DNA of 64,000 bases from Anthoceros angustus (taxonomy: Eukaryota; Streptophyta; Anthocerotopsida; Anthocerotales; Anthocerotaceae): assembly GCA_010909165.1 (NCBI GenBank), contig VJWM01000068.1:1364001-1428000 (forward strand), read 5' to 3'. Position numbers and translations under genes: made by a program. Of the stretch, positions 11,052 to 26,470 are shown piece by piece. The first letter of the stretch is position 1, and each line of letters begins with the position of its first letter. The notes below the pieces were generated by a model, which worked only from the letters and a program-made list of their open reading frames with translations, searched no databases and was not told where the DNA came from.

Positions 11052-12992
11052 TCAAATTCTATCGTGAAGGACCGAGATTAGGGGTAGACCCAAATATCTA
11101 TCGGTTACTGGTAAAGCAGATGGCATCACCCTCACAATATCTGTCCCATTCCCACCATGATGGAGTGCCCTTCGGCCCTCATCCAGGAATCTAGCCATAG
11201 CCTCTTGAGTGTATGCATTCGCTTGCCCCACGTTCAAGAGCTTGCCAATGTTGGGATAGCTATTCAGCATATGATCGCCATTCAGCTGTGAAGCTAGCTG
11301 CACCAACTCTTCTTGGAACTCTGTCAGTTTTGCAAGCTCATTCGGTGGTGAATGCCTCAGTGACCAAGGTGGGCCTGGAAGAGTTGCTGCACAGCACAAC
11401 CAAAGGCCAGATTAGTGCCAACAACCTCGTTGACCCCGCTGGGCACAACCGAAGGCCAGGTGAGTGCCAACTACATTCAAATCATCTGAACCATCAAAAT
11501 GACATTACAAACCTGGACAGTCGGTCCTTGCGGTTTTACGGAAGATATTTTCAAAGGTCCCAGCCCATGCATCCCTGTCTGTTAGGAATGGTCCATCCAA
11601 ATTGAACAACTTCTTCACAGTTGCACATATTGAGGAGTGCTCAAACTTGGAAGACGGGAAGGGCCCGACGGGATCATGCACAACTTCAGAACAGGAATGT
11701 GACCAGAGTCAGATGATGTGGGCTAGTGCCAGGTGTGCGCAGCCAGAGCAGACTTAAAACAGCAACATACAAGAAGGTGAAGGATACCTGTGCCCTTGTC
11801 AATCCAAGGGGAAACCATAATTGTCGGTACACGTACACCCAAACGATCGAACTTGAAACGATAAGGTAAAGGCCCAATCAGACCATCTGGGTTGGGGACA
11901 TCCTCAGTAGGAGTGGGGACATGGTCGAAGAATCCACCATGCTCGTCATAAGTTATCAGGAACAGCATCTCCTTCCACTGAGGGCTGCTCCTTAGGATCT
12001 CATACACTTCCTTGATGAAGGATTGTCCCTCGGAAACATCATGAGAAGGGTGGTCATCATTTGCAGGCAATAAGTTGGTATCAAAGTAGCGTTGCTCTAT
12101 GATAACATAGTTTGGAAGCAAGCCTAGCTTTGCATGCAACTTGAAGGTGAGAGAGTAGTCATGAAATTTAGTGATGTACTTCAACTGCCGGAGTTCCTTG
12201 AAGAACAGCGTTGCCGGGATGTTTTGATAGTAAATGCCAAAAGAGAGACCTGCATCATCAAGAACCTCCATGATGGGCTTCTGCGGGAATCCATCAATCA
12301 AGTCTTGCCTATTGTTGCTCATGGCCCCATGAGAAGTGGCAGAGTGGATGTAAAACCGGTTGGGCTGAGTAGATGCTGGAACTGAAGCATACCACCTGCA
12401 CAGAAAGACAGCACAGCACAGCTCAGCTCAAACACCGCAGCTGAGCTGGTAACAGCATAAGCCACAAGAGCAAACATAGACCACAACCCCTGCCACTAAG
12501 AGCGCCTTACTTGTCAAACACAGCATACTCCATTGCCAGAGCCGTGTGAACAGGCACCACTTCGGGCCTAAACCCACTCATGACCTTTCTCGAAAACCCT
12601 TCCTGCATGCTCTCCGCCTGCTGCGCAAACCCGTTCATCGGAGGTGGCTTGGCCGTGGTCTCCTCCGAGCCGAAAATTTGCTCCCGCATGGCTTGAAATG
12701 AATGACCAGGGTCGGGATCCACGAATTCCGACGAGTCCGCAAAGAAGATTCGCGGCGAGTCGGGATCCGTAACATTCAAGTAGTTCCATTCCTCCCCCGT
12801 CACTCCGTCAATTTCCGGATTCAGCCGCTTCAACCATCCCAGCATGTGATCGAAGGACCGATTCTCCTGTACAAGAATCACCACGGTCTTGATAGGCCCG
12901 TCGATGGTGTGCTTCTTCGCCAGAGCTGGCAGCAGCAGGAGATGCACCAGCAAACCCACCAACACCCCCCATGAAATCCCTCGGGACTTCAT
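11052..12992 (-). CDS. NPC: Non-specific phospholipase C (phosphoesterase family)
   Basis: Hydrolyses membrane phospholipids such as phosphatidylcholine to diacylglycerol and a phospho-head group. Four exons: 12511-12992, 11788-12395, 11513-11683 and 11052-11386, all GT-AG, joining to 531 residues, close to the usual plant NPC length. The ATG at 12992 gives a signal peptide ([15 protein letters not shown]), so the product enters the secretory route. Family motifs are [17 protein letters not shown] near the N-terminus, [14 protein letters not shown] across the first intron, and [15 protein letters not shown] in exon 2, which hold the expected metal-binding and catalytic residues. The C-terminal [12 protein letters not shown] region follows the third intron. 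No frame break was found. The subtype within the NPC family cannot be set by eye. Confidence 0.95.
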
Positions 12993-14859
12993 CCTCCTCC
13001 TCCGCAACCCACCTCAAACCCACGCACCCAGCCCAGCCCAGCCCTGACCTGCCCTCAACTCCCACCTCACACGACGCCTTCACCGGCCCACAGAACACTC
13101 AAATATCCCCACCTATTCCACACCCGCCCTCTCCCCGCAGCAGCAGACAGCAGCAAGGCAGAGTCGGCCACACCAGCCAAACCGCGATCCAATTCCCGCA
13201 CCGTAATAATTGAGACCCCAATCCTCCCTCCGGCACCCAGCACCCGGCACCCAATCCAAATTTAGCCGCTGCCGTTCACAGAGCTCCCTCCCAGCTGCTT
13301 TGCATGAAACAATTGGGCAGCCAGCAAGCTCCGCTCCCAATTCCGGCCGCCGGCGCGATGCCGTGCAGGAGCAGCCCGCTCTTGTTGTGCGTCCGGTCCG
13401 CTGCGAAGCGATCCGGTCTGGTCTGCTGCGGTCCCGCTGCTGCTTCCTCCCCTCTTCTGCTTCCCGGGCACAACAGAGGCAAAAGCAAGCGTATTTGTGC
13501 GACCCATCCGGTGTGGCAGAGGTTTAGAAGACGTGGCGCCCGTTTTAACAGGCGAGCTAGGGTTCCGGAAACGGATGCCCATTTCCCAGGCCGGGAGAAG
13601 GCCACACCATCCGTGTATGTAAGCTTCTATCTTGGAGCTCGCCTTCCGTTCCGTTCCAGCCCATCGTGTCTTCCTGGCCGTCGCCGGTGTCTGCTGTTCG
13701 GAAATCCAGCCAAGTTCATTGAGCTGCCCTAAAGTTGCGGTGTGGAGGAGAATATCCGCGCCCCGTCACGCTGCCGCATTCCACCTTCTTTTCGTGATTT
13801 TTCATGGCGGTTGCAACAGTTGGCGCGGGCACCCAGCCTAGCGCTGCGTGCTGGCAGTGGAGGCTGGAGTCGTGACGGTCGGGAGCGCAAGGCTTGGCGG
13901 TCAGGAGTGATCCGGCACCGGCCTCTGGAAGGCACCAACGTGGCAGGTTTCTAACTGTCCGTAGGAGGCGACGATTTTTCTCCCGACTGGGCCAGATTTT
14001 AGCTATCTTGATGATGATATGCCGCATATGCTGCATGTGTGGTGTGCTTCTGGCGCTCCTCACTTTTCCTACTTATGGTCACTCGTTTACGCCATCGACA
14101 CGGATCCCTGGCCACGGTTTGTGCATTTCTGGGAGTCAGGAACGGATGCTTTTCCAGATACCAGGGCTTTTGTAGCATCTCCTGCATTATGTTCCGATCC
14201 CTTCAACATGTGGGCGGCTAGGACCTCCCATAGGTTGTACAGGTCCTCGTTGCCCAGGACCAACTTGCCCTGCTTCCCATTCCAGGGGTAGAATAATGTC
14301 ACTGACGTTATCCTATTTGATCAGAAGCAACGATTTTTTGGTGGGCCCGAGCTCCGACCACCGCGGTCGTCCCAATGCCGTAGCTAGCCTGACACCGTCT
14401 GGGTGGAACCAGCCAACCAGGTGGGTGTGCGGGACACAGTCCTCGAGCATGGAGAAAGGTCTGGAACGTGAAGGTATGAAAGTCTAGGACCAGAATAGTA
14501 CGCCCGACAGTCTCCCACACGTCACCACAGTCCAATCTGTAAGAGGACGGACAAGGCACTGCTTGCAAGCAGCGGCGATGTGTGAGTGGTACACTGTAAT
14601 CTGGCATTATATGTAGGCTTACATATCTCAGGCTGCAGGCATGCCGCAACTGCGGGGGCGGCTAGGCATTCAGGCTGGGAGCAATGGGGAGTTCGTACTT
14701 CGAAATGGTATGAATTAACCTACAAAGTGGCAGTAAGGGGATGTGGCGTACCAACACCTGACCAAAATGGATTCTTGATTTTTTTCACCTCGGTTGAGCT
14801 GTGAGTTGGCGCCTACACTGTCAGGATACCCAATCCTCTGAAGTGTGTGGTGTTATGTC
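12993..14859. other. NPC 5' flank and intergenic DNA
   Basis: About 1.9 kb: the GC-rich promoter side of NPC (roughly 13000-13600) followed by the 3' flank of the BTB gene. Several GC-rich open frames overlap on both strands without family signatures or codon structure, and I do not call them. Confidence 0.5.
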
Positions 14860-16532
14860 CTAACTTCTGCAGATGTCATCCTCGGGCTTAAGCCGAAGAT
14901 CCAGTCTGAGGAACACAGGTCCACTGATCGAAAGATTCCACCGTGGATAGCTGAAGCCACGTTCGATGAACCAGCCATCTTGAAACAGCTCCTTGAAAGT
15001 ATAGCAGGTGCCGGCAACTTCTGCCACCTGCAAGTCTAGATGACCCGACTCCTTCACCTGGTAGTCCTGGGAGTAGTCCCTTTTCATGGCGATGGAGTAG
15101 TCCAGTAAACTGTGATGACCGTCGGCGTCGGATGACTTCCAGGAACACGACGGAGGGACTACAAGGTTCACAATCAAGGTCAGTTGTTGGTTGTAAGATG
15201 CCTTCACCTGACCATGCCGAGCCTCAAGGTAGAAGGAGTATTTCCCTAATTGAAATGGACGGGACTGGAAGTTCTGCCCGGTGCAGATTACCAGCTCTAG
15301 AGGGAACTCGAAGAAGACCTGACAACCCTGCCCGTTCTGACCCACAGCGAACGTCTTGGAATTGCCCCAGAAGTTTTCCAGAATCAGAGTGCTGCGGGGC
15401 CTGAACCGATTGTGGTTGGTCTTCTTCCACAGCATTTGCTGTTGCCTCGAGTGAGTGAAGCTCTTGAACCTGAAAGCTTCCATGATGAAAGCTTGACAAG
15501 CCGGACTCTGCATCTGTGGACTAGCAGAAACTACATCTACCAGAAAGTCACCTGTCATCCACGGAAACCTAACCACCTCGCAGATTTCTTCAGCTGCACG
15601 GTTCTTCTCCTGCGAGGTGTGGCAGTTGACATCCAGCCATTCCAGCATAATCTTGAACACCTCTTCCTCGTAGGAAACACTGAGGCTATCGCTATCCAAA
15701 ACTACTTTTACACCTTCGATATTCAGGGTGAGAAAATCATTTTTCTTGTTGTAAATATCTGAGAACTGCTGAGCTAAATAGTTGCGGCAGTGCTCCACAA
15801 CAGGCTGCACAGCTCTGTCAGCTTTCAACGACTCGGGAAGACTGAGCACAAGAAGGGAGTCGCTCAAAGTGCTGGGAAATTTCTTCAACACGTTTGCCAG
15901 CGGCTCCATACAGGATGAGATAGCAAACCGGTCAGCTAAGGTGAGAAGCACAATGGTCCCCTCTGCATCCGAAGGCTGATTCAGCCGGCCCGTATACATA
16001 TAATGAATAAGCTCCCTCAACCCACATTTTTCTGCAAACGCCACAGCCACCGCTCACTCAGCCTCACACTGCACTTCGACTTAAAAATGCAACAAACATG
16101 AAAGCCACCTCTGTCAGGCCGTGGATCATCAACGTACTAAACGAAGGGCAAGCGAGGAGACCGACCTTCTTCCGTGACCTGCACCGTGGCTATATCCGAG
16201 TTGGACTCGCACATTCCATTAGAGAACAGCGTCTTGAAATACTCCGAGTGCGCAGCGAGTATGACGGAGCTGACATGAATCGTCTCCGTCTGCACAGAGC
16301 TCTTCTGAACAAGCTCCTCCGCAGCCCCTGCCAGGATCTGAGCCCGTGCGTCCACAGTCAGCTTCCGGCCAAACCCCAATACTAAATCTTACCAATGCGA
16401 CAGACGCAAAGACCACCATCCCACCTCTACAATGTCCACCTGACAAGGCGCGCACTTGGTGATCTCCACATGCAGCAAGCGATCTGAAAACGAGGGATTG
16501 TCGAAAGCGAACTCGAAGCTAGCCACGGCCAT
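14860..16532 (-). CDS. BTB/POZ-BACK protein, POB1/LRB-like
   Basis: Likely substrate adaptor of a CUL3 ubiquitin ligase; the nearest plant family I recognise is POB1/LRB. Exon 1 (ATG 16532) gives MAVASFEFAFDNPSFSDRLL, matching the N-terminal motif of that family. Exon 2 (to 16166) holds the start of the BTB fold (IHVSSVILAAHSEYFKTLF SNGM). Exon 3 (14860-16031) completes BTB (LRELIHYMYTGRL), then BACK (EEVFKIMLEWLD, ICEVVRFPWM) and a C-terminal MATH-like region (LGKYSFYLEARHG). The exon 2-3 junction is clean. Exon 1-2 is uncertain: reading straight through meets a TAA at 16389-16391. An exon 1 end at 16445 and exon 2 start at 16381 (63-nt intron, donor GTCAGG) keeps the frame and gives 491 residues, but the donor is weak. 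Confidence 0.85.
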
Positions 16533-17216
16533 AGCGCTTCCACCCGGCACGGGGTGGGAACTCCCACCCCTAGGTCCGCAAACCTGCTGCAATCCCTTCC
16601 TGAAACACGCCACACCTCTCCAGCCCCTAGCCTCCACAACCCCTCCCTTCCAGTCTGCTCTCCAACACTTAGAAACCACCCGATCCTGAGCTCGGCGAGC
16701 CGGAATCTGGCGCAGACGCAACGGCAGCCCGCATCCTGCAGGATCACGACTGCCGGTCTTGCGGACCGGCAGGAGCAGTCAACGAGGATGCAGGACTACA
16801 TGGAATGCGGCGGCTATTGCCGCGCTCTATCATCCGGACTCCGGCCCCGGAGCCAGACAAGCGGATGCTGCTCCCAAGTTGCGCCTCCGATGGACCAGCA
16901 GATCAGCACGCCATCCGCAGGCACAAGAGGCGGAGATTGCGAGATGTGCGCAGCCGCCCCGCCGCGCTCCCGCATACCCTCCTGCCATGGAAAGCAGTGC
17001 ATGCTCCCGAGTCGCCCGCGACGAGCCGCAACCGCGCCAAATCAAGAGCCGACGCGTTACCGCCCCGCCGCTATCTGCACAATCGCGGCTAAGTTAGCGG
17101 GCGCCCATCCGCCAATACGCGTCTCAATAGGACGCGTTTCACTCTAAAACCGGTGCTCCCTATGTATCTGTATGCACAAATTATTTACAGTGCACAATCC
17201 CCCGGAGGTTCCTCTA
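16533..17216. promoter_or_regulatory. BTB gene 5' flank / Hsp70 3' flank
   Basis: A GC-rich stretch of 684 bp between the BTB start codon and the Hsp70 stop. Both genes run on the minus strand, so it holds the BTB promoter and 5' UTR and the Hsp70 3' end. No specific element is claimed. Confidence 0.5.
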
Positions 17217-20776
<3,560 letters not shown>

Positions 20777-21357
20777 GGATCAATGGTGGGGAATCTGGTG
20801 CAAGCTTGGCAATGGAATTGGTGGTTTCCCGCATGGAGATGGAGGAGGGAGCCACTGCCACAAGGGTGTGTCCAGATGCTTCCAGAACGCCATCCCAAGA
20901 GAACTGCACACAAGCCGCAGAGCCCGAATCGGAAAGCCATAGCTGTCAAGCTACAAACTCGGAAGTATTTCTTGGTGTAAATCAATTACTTCTCGCGATC
21001 CTGGCACAGCAAGGTGGTCGTGCCCGGAGTGGTTATTATATATTATAATATACATAGTATTGTATATTTTAATAATATATTAAGCAAAGAACATAATACA
21101 TAATTATATATGGTTCTAAATATTTAAAGTAATACCAAGAATGGGAGCATAAGTTCTATACGGTTGATGGGACTGGGGTGAATGGCCTTATTAAGGGGCT
21201 CAAATATTAGGTTCGATGGTCAAACAGGAATCGCTCCAAAATACGCTCGGTAAGTTCATCCGGATGTTGGAGCCGGGACTCGTTTATGGTTTGCCACAAA
21301 CCGGGAAATCGTAAGAACCAGTTTATCAAAAATCCCGTTTGTCACTTGAGTTAGGGT
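20777..21357. other. Hsp70 5' flank and AT-rich spacer
   Basis: Upstream side of the Hsp70 start, then a very AT-rich, self-complementary TATTATAT tract at about 21030-21110, and 250 bp with no gene. I identified no heat-shock elements. Confidence 0.4.
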
Positions 21358-21464
21358 TTGTATGAGGTTCTTCTGTTTGAATTCCGTGGCGCTCGTCTTC
21401 GTCTACTTCACAAAATGCCTCACATAAGTCAGCCACATCAAGTGTTGGAGTCATTGGCCCAAGT

Positions 21465-21580
21465 GGTAGATTTAAGTTGCTTGACGGAAGAGGACATGGC
21501 CCAAGTGGTAGATTTGAGTTTCTTGATGGAAGAGGATATGGTCCAAGTAGTAGATTTGAGTTTCTTGATGGAAGAGGACA
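21465..21580 (+). repeat. 42-bp tandem repeat, about 3 copies
   Basis: Direct copies of a 42-bp unit containing CAAGTGGTAGATTTGAGTTT. In one frame it encodes a 14-residue acidic unit (QVVDLSFLMEEDM). It lies just upstream of the 61-bp minisatellite and the transposase relic; the frame starts around 21358, but the product is unknown. Confidence 0.85.
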
Positions 21581-21681
21581 ACTTGGAAGGTGCTATTGGT
21601 GAGAAAGAAACCAGCAAGCTTTCACTTAAGAGCTTCGAATACGCAGATTTGTTTGGTGACAACCCATCATCGTTACACTGG

Positions 21682-21925
21682 TTGCAATTCTACTTGTACA
21701 AGCCTTGGATCAGAGAGGTACTTGGCAAACAGGACTCGGGAGTTGCAATTCTACTTGTACAAGCCTTGGATCAGAGAGGTACTTGGCAAACAGGACTCGG
21801 GAGTTGCAATTCTACTTGTACAAGCCTTGGATCAGAGAGGTACTTGGCAAACAGGACTCGGGAGTTGCAATTCTACTTGTACAAGCCTTGGATCAGAGAG
21901 GTACTTGGCAAACAGGACTCGGGAG
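21682..21925. repeat. 61-bp minisatellite, 4 exact copies
   Basis: Four consecutive copies (21682, 21743, 21804, 21865) of a 61-bp unit starting TTGCAATTCTACTTGTACAA, with no differences seen. Since 61 is not a multiple of three, each copy is read in a new frame, so it is unlikely to be coding despite the open frames through it. Identity between copies implies recent expansion or active homogenisation. Confidence 0.95.
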
Positions 21926-21991
21926 TAAAATGTTCACAGTATGTCTCTTCAGTATGATATGTGTTCTAGATAATTTCGTCAAATAACTAGA

Positions 21992-22500
21992 ATGGACAAG
22001 CAATCATTCTTCTCTTTGGTGGATATGATTTCCTCTCATCAAGTGTTTCAAAATAATGCCTTTATTGACCATGCTACAATGCCTACAATTGGCCCTATGT
22101 CGTTAGTGCATTATGGCAACAGAATTTCCATTCAACAGATCTTACGGCAGTGGGGGGTGAGCATAGGTAGTGTGGTGAACTATATTCGAAGATGTCTTCT
22201 AGCTCTAGAAAAAGTACTCTCTCCATACGTACAATAGCCGAAACAAGATGATCGTGCCCTTTTTGACTAAGAAGTTTGCAGTTTCAGGCTTTCCAAGTTG
22301 CATCGGGCTCATGGATGGTAGTGTTTCCCTAGCACAGAAACCCAAGGCTCATGATGAATGGTTATTATGACGGGAAAGGCAGATATAGTATTAATGCTCA
22401 AGTTGTTTGTGATGAAAAGCATAGATCTAAATCCTCTACATGTATGCGGGTCTGGCCTACAAGCTTCAGCCTCACTTCAGTTCACGCTTCGTTGCCTGTT
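21992..22500 (+). pseudogene. Degenerate PIF/Harbinger transposase fragment
   Basis: An N-terminal piece with the helix region before the nuclease (FFSLVDMISSHQVFQNNAF, then QILRQWGVSIGSVVNYIRRC) is followed by broken pieces of the nuclease: GFPSCIGLMDGSVSLAQKPK around the first catalytic Asp, and YSINAQVVCDEKHRSK after a frame change. These are in the order found in HARBI1-type transposases (DDE_Tnp_4). In-frame stops and at least two frameshifts make it non-functional. No terminal repeats were located, and the downstream third of the nuclease is not recognisable. Confidence 0.75.
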
Positions 22501-25049
22501 TACCAGTAAAAACAAAGCTCGTTTCAAGGGCTTTCCTAAGATGCAACACATGGCGAATTCGGACAGTAGGTGGGTAGACACTCGAACTAGACATAGAGGG
22601 ATTGATTAGTAACATTCCAGCATGTAACTGTATGCAGGAGGAGGCTTCTCGACACGTTGCCAACTTTGAACAATCCATTTGCAATTTCCAATTTCGTGCC
22701 CTTTGTAGACAGGTAAAGTCAGGTCCCCAATCATCTCTAGTAGTACTATCAACATGTTTACCATTCGGATCTACGTCTACCATACCCAGCGGAACAAGGA
22801 CGACAACCGCCCATTTCCCATAAGCCAAATCCAGATAGCTTTCTTCGTATCCATATCAAAATTCACAACCGCATGGTGAGTGGCACACCTTGCACTTGGC
22901 CATAGAGCTGCTTTGCAAACCACCGCATTTGCTCCTTTTTTTCCACCAGCTTTTTGTGGTAGCTAAAGTAGGACACCTGGCGATCGATAGTAGCCAGTGC
23001 AGAAGCGAATCCTTTTTGCTTGATATTTACTGGTTCCAGTTTTATCCTTCACATAAGCGACAAAATCCATAGTCTGCCCATCTGCCGAGGGGGTTACGTC
23101 CAGCCATCCTCATGCTCTCTGGCTATGGGAACCGCCTGTGTGCTTGTGACCTCCCTCATATTCCATATTCCTGATCCTCCTCTCATACCAAAGCATTGGC
23201 AGAAAAAGTATTAGGTAGTGGATTAGAGTGGCGTGTGGAGTTTGGACGTGGCTCGTACGTGGGCACTGAGGCCCCCAGCCAACACAGAACGGAACGGGCG
23301 CACGCCCCACGAGCCAGGTCACGTTGACTGTCGTACGCAGGGTCAAATGTGGGCAGCAGTCCAGGAGCCCAGGAGCCCAGCCCAGCCCAGCCGGGCCGTC
23401 CGTCCGTCCGTCCGTCTGTCCGTCCGTCCGTCCTTTGAGATACTCACCGAAACAAAATATGTACAGACATGGACTGTACTGGCGTCTGGAGCTCTGGGCC
23501 CGGGGAAACGGGCAAACGGGCAAACGGTCGCATGGAGAGGCCCAAGGAAAGGGCGCAAGCTTTCACATAAAAAAATGCGGCATCCAGGCAATGCATAATG
23601 CGCCTCCAGACTCTGCCCCAGCCACTAGAGCATGTGGCCCAGGAGAGGTTTTTGTTACCGTATGAAGAAGCCAGAGGCGCAGCAGCAGCAGCTCATCATA
23701 TCCGCACGAATTATATGAATTTATGCAGATACGTTTGGCACGTCTACGATGGCAAGTCGGGGCTGCCTTCCTGCTCTGCTCCTGGATGGATCGGGGACTG
23801 CATGACTGCATCCTTCCATTCCCTTAGTGCGGGCTGAGGTTTGAGAGGAGGCATCCGCAAAATGCACACTCCCACACAGAGCAGTAGGCTACAACGTTAC
23901 GTGTGAGCGTGGAAGTGTCTGTTGGGGAACCCAAGTGTGCGATTGGCAAGTGCGTCGTAAGTTGCGTGGCATCTCGCATTTTTGGGTCCACCAAGTTTGG
24001 TGGTAAGATGCCGGGTGCGACTCCCAATTCCCACCCACAAACAAGTTCCACACAAGGGAGGGCAAGGGAAGGGAAGGGAAGGGAAGCCAAGGGAAGCCAA
24101 GAAGGGAGAAAGAAAAGAAAGGATAAGATGCCCGCGCTCGGGCCCGGGCCGGGGGCTGGGCCGTGCTTCGGGCACGGCCCGGAGTGTCCGGACAAAAGGG
24201 GAAGGGGGGGAGGGGAGAGAGAGAGTAGAGAGAGAGCGGGGAGGCTTGACCAGAGTTCTGGCAGGCTTTGACTGGAAGGCAGCAGGTGCAGCAGGCTGCA
24301 GGCTGCTGGCTGCTGGCTGCAGGCAGCAGGGCAGGGCCTTCGATCTTGCGCTTGTGGCACGGCCCGGAACAGGCTGCGGTGGCGGAGGGGAGCCAAGCCA
24401 TCTTTGGGCTCTCCCGCCTCCCCCCTCCCGCCTCCCGGCAGCGCATGTGGCGCCGGGGATCCATCATTCTCTTCACCAACACGCTCCGGCTCTGGCCTCG
24501 CTTTCTGTGTCGCTCGCCAGCCCAGCTCTGCCTCTGCCTCTGCCGCTGCCTCTGCCGCTGCCGCTGCCTTGGCCCAGCTCTCTTTTGTCTCTGCTGCAAG
24601 CCTGCCAGGCTGCGGAGGCCAGGCCAGGCCAGGCACCGGGCAGCCACAGGCCACAGGCAGCCCAGCCCAGCCCAGCCCAGCCCAGCCCAGCGGCAGGCTG
24701 CCCTTCCCAGGCCCACTTCAACTTGGCCCCTTCCCAGGCCCCCACTCTCTTGAATCCAGCGACCCCAATGCCGCCTTGTTCCTGATGCGCACGCCTGAGG
24801 CCCCAGAGCCCAGCGCCCAGCGCCCGCCCACAGCCGACTCCGCAGATGCTGCACGCTCCACGCACCGGATATAGCCATCGCTGCACCTCTAGCTCCAGCC
24901 GTGAGATGAGCCTGCGCCTGCGCCTGCCCCTGCCCCTGCTCCCGCCGCCTGCTCTGCTCTAGATCGCTCCTGGGCTGCAGCTGGGGAGGAACAGGACGGC
25001 TTTGCGCTTTGTGGGCGGTAGCTCGGGAGCGAGGCCTGCCCGTCCGACC
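22501..25049. other. No gene seen; GC-rich low-complexity DNA
   Basis: About 2.5 kb before the U-box gene. It holds a CCGT tetranucleotide run (23399-23434), a polypurine AGGGAAGGG run near 24065, GC-rich CTGCTGG and CAGCCCAGCC runs (24285-24330 and 24655-24690) and CTGCC-rich runs at 24530-24570. Long overlapping open frames on both strands are a by-product of this composition. The last ~100 bp is presumably the U-box promoter and 5' UTR. Confidence 0.5.
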
Positions 25050-26321
25050 ATGAAGAGCAAGGAGCTGCGGATCCAGATCCCGCACCACTTCCGCTGCCCC
25101 ATCTCGCTGGACCTGATGCGGGACCCGGTGACGCTCAGCACGGGCCAGACCTACGACAGGGAGAGCATCGAGAGGTGGGTGGAGGACGGCAATTCCACCT
25201 GCCCCGCCACCATGCAGCGCCTGCACGACAAGTCCCTCATCCCCAACCACACGCTCCGGCGGCTCATCCAGGAGTGGTGCGTCGCCAACAGATCGCAGGG
25301 CGTGGAGCGGATTCCGACTCCCAAGCAGCCGGCGGATCCCGAGCGGGTGGCGGCGCTGCTGCGGGAGCTGGCGTCCGGGGCCCCCGCCCTCCGCCTGTCC
25401 GCGGCGAAGGCCATCCGGGCGCTGGCCAAGGAGAGCGACAAGAACCGGGTGCTGATCGCGCGGGGGGGAGCCGCCGCGGTGCTCATGGATGCCCTGTCGG
25501 CTGAATTTTGCAGGCAGGGGCAGGGGCAGGGGCAGGAGTCGCGGGACGGGGAGATGGCGGAAGAGGCACTGGCTGCCCTGGCTCTGCTGCCCCTGGCCGG
25601 GCCCGACTCCGCTTCCCCCGACTCGGAGGCCTCCAGGATGTTTCTCTCCCGGAAGGACACCCGCCTCGCCCTCGCATCTCTGCTCTGCAGAGGCAGCATG
25701 GAGGCGAGGGTGAATGCCGGAGCCATCCTGGGGCTTCTCACGTCCTCGGCCGACGACCATCTCAAGCAGCTGGTGGGGGCGACCCGGGGTGTCATGGAGG
25801 GCCTCGTCGCCCTGGTGAAGCAGGATTTCTACCCCATGGCTGTCAAGACCGGGATCAGAGCCTTGCTCTCCGTCTGCCTGGAGCGATCCAACCGGGAGCG
25901 GGCGGTGAAGGCCGGAGTCTCCAGCGCGCTCATCGAGCTCCTTCCCAACCTCAGGCAGCAGGGAGATGCGGAATCAGCTCTGGCCACGTTGGAGCTGGTG
26001 TGCAAGACGGCGGAAGGCCGGGAGGCCATAGCCGCCCACGCTCTGGCCCTGCCTGCTCTCACCAGGATGATCCTCACCTTCCCCGGGGGCGCCACGGAGT
26101 ACGCCACCGGAGCGCTGCTCGCCGTCTGCTCCCACAGCGAGGCTCTCCAGCAGGAGGCGGTGCAGGCCGGCTTGTTCACGCACCTGCTGCTCCTTCTCCA
26201 GAGCGACTGCACATCCAGAGCCAAGAGGAAGAGCATGGAGCTGCTGAAGCTGCTCTGGAAGGTCTGGGCTGCCGATCCCTGCTCTGCCCAATTCGGCCGC
26301 ACCGACATTGCCCCCTTCTGA
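25050..26321 (+). CDS. PUB: Plant U-box (PUB) E3 ubiquitin ligase with ARM repeats
   Basis: Single-exon gene of 423 residues; the ATG at 25050 follows a GC-rich leader. The U-box lies at about residues 9-80: IPHHFRCPISLDLMRDPV, TGQTYDRESIERW, CPATMQRL and LIPNHTLRRLIQEWC, the fold that docks the E2 enzyme. The rest is Ala/Leu-rich helical ARM-type repeats (ALRLSAAKAIRALAKES, MEARVNAGAILGLLTSS, LATLELVCKTAEGREAI), the layout of the intronless PUB20-PUB26 group that acts in defence and stress signalling. A short QGQGQGQ insertion near residue 155 comes from a CAGGGG repeat. Exact substrate and subgroup are unknown. Confidence 0.95.
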   Translation: MKSKELRIQIPHHFRCPISLDLMRDPVTLSTGQTYDRESIERWVEDGNSTCPATMQRLHDKSLIPNHTLRRLIQEWCVANRSQGVERIPTPKQPADPERVAALLRELASGAPALRLSAAKAIRALAKESDKNRVLIARGGAAAVLMDALSAEFCRQGQGQGQESRDGEMAEEALAALALLPLAGPDSASPDSEASRMFLSRKDTRLALASLLCRGSMEARVNAGAILGLLTSSADDHLKQLVGATRGVMEGLVALVKQDFYPMAVKTGIRALLSVCLERSNRERAVKAGVSSALIELLPNLRQQGDAESALATLELVCKTAEGREAIAAHALALPALTRMILTFPGGATEYATGALLAVCSHSEALQQEAVQAGLFTHLLLLLQSDCTSRAKRKSMELLKLLWKVWAADPCSAQFGRTDIAPF

Positions 26322-26436
26322 TCGTGTCACAGGAGGCCATTGCTGCCAGGCAGGAGTGATTGTTGTACAGTGCACTCGGACAGCCTCGCCCGGCCTCTCT
26401 GGCCATGTTTTTTTTGTCAGGCTGCAGCATTAGGCC

Positions 26437-26470
26437 TAGGGATTAGGGGTTAGGGATTAGGGATTAGGAT
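26437..26470 (+). repeat. Short interstitial telomere-like cluster
   Basis: Three or four degenerate GATTAGGG/GGTTAGGG units in the U-box 3' flank. The plant telomere unit is TTTAGGG, so this is only similar and may be chance. Confidence 0.4.

Noticed and set aside
13210-13732. Overlapping GC-rich open frames upstream of NPC
   Set aside because: No family signature, and open on both strands, so a composition effect.
23399-23436. CCGT direct repeats considered as a CRISPR-like array
   Set aside because: A plain tetranucleotide microsatellite without spacers, in a plant genome.
23824-25760. Very long minus-strand open frames (276 and 623 codons)
   Set aside because: They arise from GC-rich low complexity and from the antisense of the U-box gene; the protein is Arg/Gly/Pro/Gln-rich without domains.
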